A stretch of 16,899 nucleotides of DNA from JAOUEA01 sp035249905. Lineage in GTDB: Bacteria > Actinomycetota > UBA4738 > HRBIN12. The notes beneath the pieces are model-generated. The model was not told the DNA's origin, did not search any database, and was given only the letters and a program-made list of their open reading frames with translations. Position numbers and translations under genes: made by a program. How positions within the stretch are numbered: position 1 is the first letter of the stretch; each line of letters starts with the position of its first letter. The DNA lies in assembly GCA_035249905.1 (NCBI GenBank), contig DATFFT010000101.1:1-16899 (forward strand), read 5' to 3'. Positions 7,109 through 14,180 of this stretch are shown in pieces.

Positions 7109-9229
7109 TCAGATCGGAACCGAGCCTCGCACCGTCGTCCCCGAGCCGGGGCGGCTCTCGACCGTCAGCTCACCCCCGATCGCGTCGAGGCGATCCGCCA
7201 TACCCTGCAAGCCGGAACCGCGTGCCACGATCCCGGGGTCGAACCCGGCCCCGTCATCGGTGACCGCGAACTCGAGCGATCCGTTCCGCTGTTCCAGCCG
7301 GACCGTCGCGCGCGATGCCGAGGCGTACTTCGCCACGTTCTGCAGCGCCTCCAGACAGGAGAAGTACACCGCCGCCTCGACGTCCTGGTCGTAGCGTTCG
7401 ACGCCTTGTGACGACAGGGCGACCGGGGTCGGGGACTTCCTCGCCTGTACCTCGAGCGCCGCCTCGAGCCCGCGATCGGCGAGCAGTGGCGGATAGATGC
7501 CGCGAGCGAGATCACGGAGGTCGTCGATCGCCGACCTCGTCTCCTCCTGCAGCTGTGACATCATCTCGTGCGCCTTCGCCGTGTCCCGGTCCATCAGCGA
7601 ATCGGCGAGCCGCAGCTTGACACCGAGCGCCACGAGTTGCTGCTGCGCGCCGTCGTGGATGTTGCGTTCGAGGCGACGACGCTCCTCGTCCTGCGCTACC
7701 ACCAGCCGTTGGCGCGACGCACGCAGCTCTTCGATCAAGCGGACGTTCCGAAGCACGAGCCCGGCCTGCGCCGCGAGATCGCGCATCAATCGGCGCCGCT
7801 CGGCCCCCACCGGATCGTCCGCGCGGGAGACCACCGAAAGCGCGCCCAGCAGCGAGCCGTGGTGCCGCACCTCGACGGCGACATCGGCACCCGGCAGATC
7901 CGGCAGGTCGTCGCCGGACGCGAGCACCGCGCCCGTCGGGGGAGCGTCGGCCGGCCAGGCCGCTGCCGGACGGAACGTGTCGTCCACGCGCAGCCAGATC
8001 CGCGCCTCGGCCGCCCGGACGGTCTCGCCGAGTACAGCGGCCATGCGTGGCAGCACGTCGTCGGTGGCGTAGGCGTCGGAGAGACGCCCGGAGAACTCGG
8101 TCAGCGCCTCGTACGGCGTGGTTCGACGGCCATAGACCAGCCGGTCCGCGATGAGGTTGGCCAGGCGCCAGAGCGCCACCACGAGGGCACCGATCACGAG
8201 GCCGGTGAGGCCCAGCGCGAGGGGCGAATCGGTGGCGAGATCGGTCAGCGGGCCGGTGATCAACAGGAGCACCGTGAAGCCGGCCACCATGATCAGGGCG
8301 ACCGTGATCGCGAAGATCACGGTCTTCTTGATCACCAGATCGAGGTCGTAGAGGCGATAGCGGAAGATCGCGACGGCCGTCGCCATCGGGATGCCCACCA
8401 CGACCGTGATGACGAGCAGCACCATGAGGATGTTCGCGGCGACCGCCGCGAACCCGGACTCCCGATTGCCGCTCGTGACGCCCGCGACGATGGACAGCAC
8501 GAGCAGCACGCCGCCGATCTCTCCGACGGCGCCGAGCCAGCGGATCTGCTGACGTTCCTCGGACCCCGCGCTCCGAGCCCGCACGATCAGCGAGGCGAGC
8601 GCGACGAACCCGCTCGAGAGCAGAACCACACTCGCGACGGCCAGCACGGCGCCGAGGACCGGCTGGAGGGGCTCGATCCCGACGGGGTTCGTCACCACGG
8701 CTCCCTCGATCCCGTCCCATCGGTAGGGCAGCAGGACGAACCCGACGATGGTTACGACGAGCGACATCACGTACACGCGCCACGGCACCAGCCATCGCCG
8801 CGACGGGAGCGAGCCGGTCGGGAAGAGGAAGAAGACGGCCGGAAGCAGTCCGATGCAGAGGAAGAACGGCCACTGAGCGAGCCAGTTCGCCACTCCGATG
8901 AAGGCCAGCGGGCGCTGCTGCTCGATGGCCGCGTCGACCCAGTTCTGGGCCGGCGCCGCCACCGCGAACGAGGCCGCGATGCCGAGGAAGATCCACCCCA
9001 CCGCGTTTCCGGTCCGCGACGCGATCAACGCGCCGACCACCGCGAAGGCGACGCCGCCGAGCAGGCCGGGGACGATGATCGGGGTGTCCTCGGCGCCGAG
9101 CACGGCATCCGTCGCGACCTTGATCGCGAACGAGGCCGCCATCACCGCGATGCTCGCCACCGCGACCACCCAGGCGATCCAGGCGCGACGGCGGCGGGTC
9201 ACTGAGCCGAGGCGGTCATCTCGCTCCAT
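7109..9229 (-). CDS. Multi-pass membrane sensor histidine kinase (NarL-type), HK1
   Basis: A 706-residue sensor kinase. The N-terminal half has about ten hydrophobic spans, including the LFPTGSLPSRRW loop and the FRYRLYDLDLVIKKT juxtamembrane motif typical of actinobacterial kinases. A GAF-like sensor region and a short coiled coil follow. The HisKA_3 dimerisation domain has phospho-His525 in RRRLERNIHDGAQQQL, and the C-terminal HATPase_c domain has ALQNVAKYA (N box), DDGAGFD and GSGLQGM. It autophosphorylates on His and passes phosphate to a response regulator; candidates are the LuxR-type regulator upstream on the same strand and the convergent stand-alone receiver. The start at 9229 has GGAAG about 9 nt upstream and begins a plausible cytoplasmic N-terminus; an in-frame extension to 9418 lacks conserved features. 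The kinase core is closely related to that of HK2, so the two are paralogues. The signal sensed is unknown. Confidence 0.92.
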   Translation of the reverse strand: MERDDRLGSVTRRRRAWIAWVVAVASIAVMAASFAIKVATDAVLGAEDTPIIVPGLLGGVAFAVVGALIASRTGNAVGWIFLGIAASFAVAAPAQNWVDAAIEQQRPLAFIGVANWLAQWPFFLCIGLLPAVFFLFPTGSLPSRRWLVPWRVYVMSLVVTIVGFVLLPYRWDGIEGAVVTNPVGIEPLQPVLGAVLAVASVVLLSSGFVALASLIVRARSAGSEERQQIRWLGAVGEIGGVLLVLSIVAGVTSGNRESGFAAVAANILMVLLVITVVVGIPMATAVAIFRYRLYDLDLVIKKTVIFAITVALIMVAGFTVLLLITGPLTDLATDSPLALGLTGLVIGALVVALWRLANLIADRLVYGRRTTPYEALTEFSGRLSDAYATDDVLPRMAAVLGETVRAAEARIWLRVDDTFRPAAAWPADAPPTGAVLASGDDLPDLPGADVAVEVRHHGSLLGALSVVSRADDPVGAERRRLMRDLAAQAGLVLRNVRLIEELRASRQRLVVAQDEERRRLERNIHDGAQQQLVALGVKLRLADSLMDRDTAKAHEMMSQLQEETRSAIDDLRDLARGIYPPLLADRGLEAALEVQARKSPTPVALSSQGVERYDQDVEAAVYFSCLEALQNVAKYASASRATVRLEQRNGSLEFAVTDDGAGFDPGIVARGSGLQGMADRLDAIGGELTVESRPGSGTTVRGSVPI

Positions 9230-9455
9230 GCTCGAATCTTCCAACAGCGGGCCGTTCGCAGGGTAGCGAGTCATTCGTCCCGTCCGCCGGTCGGGAACAT
9301 CACCATGAGCGTGGTGCTGGCATCCTTGCCGTTCCGCATGCCCGCTTGGTCGGATCTGCTGTGAGGCGGGGGGTACGGTGGCGTTCGGAACGTCGGGAAG
9401 GAAGCCTTTGATGATCACGACAGCCGGCGGGAACCGGCATCTGCGCCGTGGACGT
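9230..9455. other. 226-nt intergenic region upstream of HK1
   Basis: No convincing gene. On the minus strand TACCCT (9265-9260) could serve as a -10 element for HK1, without a recognisable -35. CGTTCGGAACG (9381-9391) is a short perfect palindrome. GCCGG (9423-9427) and CCGGC (9434-9438) form a 5-bp stem behind the SnoaL-like gene but lack a U-run, so terminator function is doubtful. Confidence 0.4.
9311..9342 (+). repeat. Copy 2 of the shared two-part motif
   Basis: GTGGTGCTGGCATC (9311-9324) and CCGCATGCC (9334-9342) repeat the two blocks found at 6638-6651 and 6621-6629, in swapped order. The copy lies about 80-110 nt upstream of the HK1 start (read on the minus strand), where an upstream activator or repressor site could sit. 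Confidence 0.3.
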
Positions 9456-9833
9456 TCAGGCGTCCATGCGCTCGACCCAGCCGGCGCGCCAATCCGGCGC
9501 CGGGAACGGCTCGGACCAGTAGGCGGTTTCCTTGGCGATCTTCCCGGCGCGCATCTCGAAGATGAAGACGGCCCGATACACCGCGCCGCCCCCGTAGTCG
9601 AACGTCGCCTCGGCGATCCACAGATCGCCCTCGCCGACGATCGGGCGGGGGGTCACCTTCGGCAGCTGCGGGAAGGCGTTGTACACGCCGCGGCGGTTGT
9701 CGCCCCCCGCGATGCGTTCCCCCGACTGAGGCCACTCCATCACCGCATCCTCGTGGAAGAGGTCGTCCATCCCGGCCACGTTCCCCGCGTTGAGCGTGGC
9801 AACCAGGGCCTCGACCGTCTCTCGTCCCCCCAT
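9456..9833 (-). CDS. SnoaL-like / NTF2-fold small protein
   Basis: A 125-residue protein resembling the SnoaL/nuclear transport factor 2 superfamily: an N-terminal helix (ETVEALVATLNAGN), the characteristic DDLFHEDAVMEWP segment, and alternating strands ending in RAVFIFEMRAGKIAKETAYW. Members are cone-shaped alpha+beta barrels that are hydrolases, isomerases, or non-catalytic ligand binders. The ATG at 9833 is preceded by GGAGGG; an upstream in-frame start at 9890 would add an arginine-rich, unconserved stretch. It lies 63 nt after the LuxR-type regulator gene on the same strand and 226 nt before HK1. It might be part of the same transcription unit, and a ligand-binding role in signalling is conceivable. 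The actual function is unknown. Confidence 0.8.
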   Translation of the reverse strand: MGGRETVEALVATLNAGNVAGMDDLFHEDAVMEWPQSGERIAGGDNRRGVYNAFPQLPKVTPRPIVGEGDLWIAEATFDYGGGAVYRAVFIFEMRAGKIAKETAYWSEPFPAPDWRAGWVERMDA

Positions 9834-9896
9834 CGCACCCTCCGTCGGTCTCGGCCGCGCGATCGAGCGCGAGCCTCGGAAGCGGGCCACGAGAGC

Positions 9897-10565
9897 CTAC
9901 GCCTGGTCGGATTCCCGGAGGAAGGCCAGCACGGCCATGACGCGGCGATGCACGTCGGGCTCCTCGGTCAGGTCGAGCTTGTGGAAGAGCGAGTTGATGT
10001 GCTTCTCGACCGCCCGTTCGGTGAGGAACAGCGACTTCGCGATCGCGGCGTTGTTCTGGCCCTGGGCCATGCAGCTCAGCACCTCGCGCTCGCGATCGGT
10101 GATCATGGCGAGCGGGGAATGCGCCATGCGGTCCTTGGCCGCCACGAGCGCCTCGACGACCTTCGGGTCGAGCACGCTGCCGCCGCGGGCGACCTCGCTC
10201 AGCGCCCTCACGAGCTCGTCGACGTCGGCGACTCGTTCCTTCAACAGGTAACCGAGCCCGGCCGCGCCGTCCTTCAACAGCTCGTATACGTACTCCTCAT
10301 CGGCGAACTGCGAGAGCACGACGACACCGACGTCGGGGTGTTCGGCCCTGATGGACTTGGCCGCGCGGATGCCTTCGTCGGTTCCGGTGGGCGGCATACG
10401 GATGTCGGTGAGCACGGCGTCGGGGCTATACGTCTCGACCGCGGCGAGCAGCTCGTCGTAGGCTTCGGCCGTGCCGACGACCTCCACGTCGTCGACGCCC
10501 GAGAGCAGCGCCACGGTGCCCTCGCGTACCAGATAGTTGTCCTCCGCGAACACGACGCGCAGCAT
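9897..10565 (-). CDS. LuxR/NarL-type response regulator, RR2
   Basis: A 222-residue two-domain transcription regulator. The receiver (about 1-122) has E8-D9, phospho-acceptor D54 in AVLTDIRMPP, S85 and K109 in YLLKER. The LuxR-type HTH (about 154-210) reads ITDREREVLSCMAQGQNN, then AIAKSLFLTERAVEKHINSL, so the four-helix DNA-binding module looks complete. It probably binds an inverted repeat and is activated by phosphorylation from HK1 or HK2. The ATG at 10565 matches the usual receiver start (MLRVVFAEDN), and TACCAT lies just 6 nt upstream with no Shine-Dalgarno, suggesting a leaderless mRNA. It diverges from the receiver-cyclase gene, whose receiver and linker are clearly paralogous to its own (for example EDN-LVREG and EVVG-AE). 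Confidence 0.93.
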   Translation of the reverse strand: MLRVVFAEDNYLVREGTVALLSGVDDVEVVGTAEAYDELLAAVETYSPDAVLTDIRMPPTGTDEGIRAAKSIRAEHPDVGVVVLSQFADEEYVYELLKDGAAGLGYLLKERVADVDELVRALSEVARGGSVLDPKVVEALVAAKDRMAHSPLAMITDREREVLSCMAQGQNNAAIAKSLFLTERAVEKHINSLFHKLDLTEEPDVHRRVMAVLAFLRESDQA

Positions 10566-10621
10566 GCGCGGATGGTACCCCTGCTCCACACGGAGACGAG
10601 GCCCGCAGGAAGGCGAACGGC
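10556..10621. promoter_or_regulatory. Divergent promoter region of RR2 and the receiver-cyclase operon
   Basis: Only 56 nt separate the two divergent starts. For RR2 (minus strand) TACCAT (10577-10572) is a plausible -10. For the cyclase gene AGGAAGG (10607-10613) is the Shine-Dalgarno, 8 nt before GTG. CGCGCA (10556-10561) and TGCGCG (10565-10570) form an inverted repeat with a 3-bp spacer centred on the RR2 start codon; it could be an autoregulatory operator or an mRNA hairpin. The roles are inferred. Confidence 0.4.
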
Positions 10622-11911
10622 GTGAGCATCACCGTCGTGCTCGGCGAGGACAACGTGCTCGTTCGCGAGGGGGTTCGGGCGTTGCTCGACTCCTACGACG
10701 ACATCGAGGTCGTCGGTGTCGCCGAGGACGCACCGTCGCTGCTGACCGCGGCTGCAGAGCACGTACCCGACGTGGTCGTGACAGATATCAAGATGCCGCC
10801 GAGCTTCCGGCTCGAGGGCATCGACTGCGCGCATGCGATCCGCGACCAGCACCCCGACACCGGTGTGGTGGTGCTCTCTGCCCACGACGACGAGGAGTAC
10901 GCGCTCGCGCTGCTCGGACGTGGGCACAGCGGTCTCGCGTACTTGTTGAAGGACCGCATCGCCCAGGGCGATGAGCTGGCTCGCGCGATCCGCGAGGTGC
11001 ACGCCGGGGGCAGCACGGTCGATCCCACGATCGCCGAGCGGCTCTCGGGGCGTGGCGACGCGGCGGAACGCGACCGGGAGCTGCTGGACATGATGGCTAA
11101 AGGCCTCGGGTACGCGGAGATCGCCGAGGCGCTCGGCACGACCCAGGAAGCGGTCGACCGCCAGGTGACGGAGCTGTTCCGCGGGATGGCCGGTGATGGT
11201 GGAGGCGGCGCGGGCCTCGTGGACGAGTTCAAACGGATGCATGCGGCGGTGGTCGAGCAGGCGACGTCGAAGAACACCCTCGCGAGCTTCGTGCCCCAGC
11301 AGCTCGTCGACCGACTCGCCTCCCACCCGGAGGCCGCGATCGAGCCGCAGGAGGTCGAGGTGACCGTGTTGTTCAGCGATATCCGCGGCTTCTCGACGAT
11401 CGCTGAGCGGCTCGAGGCTCGCGATGTCGCCGCCGTCGTCGGTCGACACCTCTCGGCGATGGCCGAGGTCGTGACCGCGCACGGGGGCACGATCGACAAG
11501 TTCCAAGGGGATGCGGTGATGGCGGTCTTCGGGGCTCCGGAGCCGTTGGCGGATCACGCCGAGCGCGCCCTGCGTTGTGCGATCGGGATGCAGGCCCGCC
11601 AGCAGGAGCTGAACGACTCCGGATGGAGCGTCGACGGCATGGCCTCGATGGGGGTCGGGATCGGTGTCAATACGGGACCGGTGATCGCCGGCACGGTCGG
11701 TGGCGGCGGCCGTCTCGAGTACACGGTCGTCGGCGATGCAGTGAACGTTGCGTCCCGACTGCAGAACGAGGCCGAAGGCGGCGAGATCGTGGCTACGGCG
11801 AGCACGGTCGCCGCCGCCCCGTCGGTGCCCTGCGAGTCGATCGGGATCCGTCACGTGAAGGGCCGCGAGGAAGCCGTCGAGGTCTTCCGCGTCACGGAGG
11901 GTGCGCGATGA
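10622..11911 (+). CDS. Response regulator with HTH and class III adenylyl cyclase domain
   Basis: A 429-residue fusion. The receiver (about 1-125) has E9-D10, phospho-acceptor D55 (VVVTDIKMPP), S86 and K110 (YLLKDR). A LuxR-like HTH (about 147-191) is recognisable (ELLDMMAKGLGYAEIAEAL) but drifted from consensus. A linker (SFVPQQLVDRLA) leads into a class III cyclase domain (about 245-425). All six catalytic positions are present: metal Asp253 (LFSDIRGFS) and Asp297 (FQGDAVMAVFG), adenine-selecting Lys293 and Thr368 (EYTVVGDAVN), Asn375 and Arg379 (VNVASRL). The Lys/Thr pair points to class IIIb and to ATP, hence cAMP, not cGMP. Two such domains must pair, so receiver dimerisation could switch activity. 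GTG has AGGAAGG 8 nt upstream. The stop overlaps the HK2 start (ATGA), which strongly suggests HK2 is its kinase. Confidence 0.93.
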   Translation: MSITVVLGEDNVLVREGVRALLDSYDDIEVVGVAEDAPSLLTAAAEHVPDVVVTDIKMPPSFRLEGIDCAHAIRDQHPDTGVVVLSAHDDEEYALALLGRGHSGLAYLLKDRIAQGDELARAIREVHAGGSTVDPTIAERLSGRGDAAERDRELLDMMAKGLGYAEIAEALGTTQEAVDRQVTELFRGMAGDGGGGAGLVDEFKRMHAAVVEQATSKNTLASFVPQQLVDRLASHPEAAIEPQEVEVTVLFSDIRGFSTIAERLEARDVAAVVGRHLSAMAEVVTAHGGTIDKFQGDAVMAVFGAPEPLADHAERALRCAIGMQARQQELNDSGWSVDGMASMGVGIGVNTGPVIAGTVGGGGRLEYTVVGDAVNVASRLQNEAEGGEIVATASTVAAAPSVPCESIGIRHVKGREEAVEVFRVTEGAR

Positions 11912-13971
11912 CGCTGTCCCAGCTGCAACTGGTACGGCTGCGATGGGTCGCCGCCGTCATCGTTGTCGCCGGCGCGATCGCGACGCTCGCTTTCGGGATT
12001 GCGTCCCGCGAGTACGGCGAAGTGTTCTTCACGTCGCTGCTGCTCTCCTTCCCGGCCGTCGGTTTCTTCGTGCTCTCGCGGCGCCCCGATGCCCTGCTCG
12101 CCTGGTTGATGGTCGCGATGGGCGTGGCGTCGGGGATCCTCGGGTCGATCCAGGGCTACGGGTTCTACGCGGTGGCGAAGGATCTTCCGTACGCTGCGCT
12201 GGCGTTCGCGATCGGAGGGCCCGGGTGGGTGCCGTTCATCGCGATCTCGGGATTCCTGCTGCTGCTCTTTCCCGACGGCCACCTCCCGTCGCCTCGCTGG
12301 CGATGGTTCGCCTGGCTCTGCGGCATCGGGATGGCGCTCGTCTTCGTCATCATCTGGTTCTACCCGGGCGACTTCGCCGACGTCGGCCACCCGGAGATCG
12401 AGAACCCGATCGGCATCGAGGCGCTCGCTCCGGCGCTCGACGCGTTCGGGTTCCTCCTGTTCTCGGCGCCGCTGCTCGTGGTCGGCGGCTTCGTCTCGCT
12501 CATCGTGCGAACCCGCCGCACGACCGACGACGTGGTTCATCATCAGATCCGCTGGCTCATGTACGCCGCGTCGGTGATGGCGATGCTCTTCGTGCTCTCG
12601 TTCCTCCCCCTGACCGGCAACGACGAGGGCTGGGGCGGCCTGGTCCAGAGCATCGGCGCGATGAGTTTCATGCTGATCCCGGTCACGACCGGCATCGCGA
12701 TCCTGCGGTACCGCCTGTACGACATCGACGTCGTGATCCGCAAGACCGTCGTGATCGCGGTCGTCGTCGGCTTCATCGCGCTCGTGTACGTCGCCGTCGT
12801 GGCCGGCGTCGGCGCACTCGTCGGGGTCACCGCGAGCCCGCTGCTGTCGGCCCTCGCGGCGGCGATAGTGGCCCTCGTCTTCCAGCCCTTACGGGCGAGG
12901 GCGCGCCGGTTCGCGGACCGGCTCGTCTACGGCAAGCGGGCGACGCCCTACGAGGTCATGGCGACGTTCGGGGACCAGATCGCCGGCACCTACGCGACCG
13001 ACGACGTCCTGCCTCGCACGGCGCGCGTGCTCGGGGAAGGCGTGGGCGCCGAGCGCGCCCAGGTCCGCCTATCCGTCGGAGACGACATGCGACCGGTCGC
13101 CACCTGGCCGCCCGACGCACCCGATGCGTCCCTCGCGCCCGACGCCTACGTCGCGGAAGTGCGCCACCGGGGCGAGCTGCTGGGCTCCCTGGCCGTCGCG
13201 CTGCCGGCGAGCGATCCGATCGACGCGACCCGAGAACAGCTCGTGCAGGATCTCGCATCGCAGGCCGGGCTCGTGCTGCGGAACGAACGCCTCGCCGAAC
13301 AGCTGCGCGCGCAGCTGACCGACCTGCAGGCCGCACAGAAGCGCCTCGTGGCCGCACAGGACCACGAGCGACGCCGCCTCGAGCGGAACATCCACGACGG
13401 TGCACAGCAGCAGCTGGTGGCGCTGGCGGTGAAAGCTCGCCTGACTCGCACCCTCATCGATCGCGACCCTGCGAAGGCCGCGGAGATGCTCACTCAGATC
13501 GAGGCCGAGACCCACCAAGCGCTCGAGGACCTGCGTGACCTCGCGCGCGGCATCTACCCGCCACTGCTGGCCGACAAGGGGCTGACCGCCGCGCTCGAGG
13601 CCCAGGCGAGGAAGTCGCCGATCCCGGTGACCGTCGAGACCGACGGCGCCGATCGCCTGCCCCAGGAGGTCGAGGCCGCCGTTTACTTCTCCGCGCTCGA
13701 AGCCCTGCAGAACATCGCGAAGTACGCGGGGGCCACGCGTGCAACCGTCTCGCTGCGGCATTCGAACGGCGCGGTCGCCTTCACGGTCGCCGACGACGGC
13801 ACGGGCTTCGACCCCACAGCGACCGGCTACGGTACGGGCCTGCAGGGCATCGCCGATCGCCTCGGCGCGCTCGACGGCGAGCTGGATGTCACGAGCCGTC
13901 TGGGTTCGGGCACCACGGTGTCGGGGCGCGTGCCCGTCGACGGTGAGCCGCACGGAGGACTGGACGCGTGA
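11908..13971 (+). CDS. Multi-pass membrane sensor histidine kinase (NarL-type), HK2
   Basis: A 687-residue paralogue of HK1 with the same plan: about ten N-terminal membrane spans with the LFPDGHLPSPRW loop, the RYRLYDIDVVIRKT motif before the last two spans, and the RLVYGKRATPYEV link. A GAF-like region (about 345-465) and coiled coil follow. HisKA_3 has phospho-His496 in RRRLERNIHDGAQQQL, then the LARGIYPPLLAD block and an HATPase_c domain with ALQNIAKYA, DDGTGFD and GTGLQGI. The ATG at 11908 overlaps the cyclase stop by 4 nt and has GGAGG 7 nt upstream; a longer in-frame reading back to 11575 merely runs through the cyclase gene in another frame. Its stop overlaps the next small gene (GTGA). 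Expected partner: the receiver-cyclase; RR2 is also possible. The ligand is unknown. Confidence 0.94.
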   Translation: MTLSQLQLVRLRWVAAVIVVAGAIATLAFGIASREYGEVFFTSLLLSFPAVGFFVLSRRPDALLAWLMVAMGVASGILGSIQGYGFYAVAKDLPYAALAFAIGGPGWVPFIAISGFLLLLFPDGHLPSPRWRWFAWLCGIGMALVFVIIWFYPGDFADVGHPEIENPIGIEALAPALDAFGFLLFSAPLLVVGGFVSLIVRTRRTTDDVVHHQIRWLMYAASVMAMLFVLSFLPLTGNDEGWGGLVQSIGAMSFMLIPVTTGIAILRYRLYDIDVVIRKTVVIAVVVGFIALVYVAVVAGVGALVGVTASPLLSALAAAIVALVFQPLRARARRFADRLVYGKRATPYEVMATFGDQIAGTYATDDVLPRTARVLGEGVGAERAQVRLSVGDDMRPVATWPPDAPDASLAPDAYVAEVRHRGELLGSLAVALPASDPIDATREQLVQDLASQAGLVLRNERLAEQLRAQLTDLQAAQKRLVAAQDHERRRLERNIHDGAQQQLVALAVKARLTRTLIDRDPAKAAEMLTQIEAETHQALEDLRDLARGIYPPLLADKGLTAALEAQARKSPIPVTVETDGADRLPQEVEAAVYFSALEALQNIAKYAGATRATVSLRHSNGAVAFTVADDGTGFDPTATGYGTGLQGIADRLGALDGELDVTSRLGSGTTVSGRVPVDGEPHGGLDA

Positions 13972-14165
13972 GCACGAGGGCGCCTCGGAAGGCGAAGGGG
14001 TTCCGGCGCTTCGAGCGCTGGCTGGTGGGGCTCGCCTTCGCGGTCATGGCGTTCGTGCTCGAGAAGGTCGTGATGCGTTCGATCCGCAAGGCCGATCCTG
14101 CGGAAGAGCCCGAGGACGTCACGACGATGATCTCCAAGGGCGGCGAGGTCGACGTCGATCTCTAG
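13968..14165 (+). CDS. Small single-span membrane protein coupled to HK2
   Basis: A 65-residue protein I do not recognise. It has a strongly basic N-terminus (RAPRKAKGFRRFERW), one hydrophobic span (about residues 19-33, LVGLAFAVMAFVLEKVV) and an acidic tail ending GEVDVDL. The GTG start overlaps the HK2 stop (GTGA, 13968-13971), and GGAGG (13954-13958) sits 9 nt upstream, so translation is very likely coupled to HK2. Charge distribution suggests the N-terminus is inside. As the last gene of the cyclase-kinase operon it may tune or stabilise the kinase, but that is inference from position only. The intact RBS, codon-like composition and tight overlap favour a real gene. Confidence 0.7.
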   Translation: MSTRAPRKAKGFRRFERWLVGLAFAVMAFVLEKVVMRSIRKADPAEEPEDVTTMISKGGEVDVDL

Positions 14166-14180
14166 TCTGGGTCCGACTAG
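14162..14180. terminator. Inverted repeat between convergent genes (weak terminator candidate)
   Basis: CTAGTC (14162-14167) and GACTAG (14175-14180) flank a 7-nt loop. The left arm contains the TAG stop of the small membrane protein and the right arm contains the TAG stop (read on the minus strand) of the USP-UbiB gene. The stem is short and not followed by a U-run, so termination is uncertain. Confidence 0.3.

Noticed and set aside
7568..9205. 545-codon open frame on the + strand opposite HK1
   Set aside because: Low-complexity Arg/His/Asp-rich translation with no domain; it is the shadow of the kinase gene on the other strand.
9423..9438. GCCGG/CCGGC stem as a strong terminator of the SnoaL-like gene
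   Set aside because: The stem has only 5 bp and no U-run follows; such small GC stems are frequent by chance in this composition.
10274..11854. 526-codon minus-strand frame overlapping RR2 and the cyclase gene
   Set aside because: It crosses two confidently identified genes and their shared promoter; no recognisable motif of its own.
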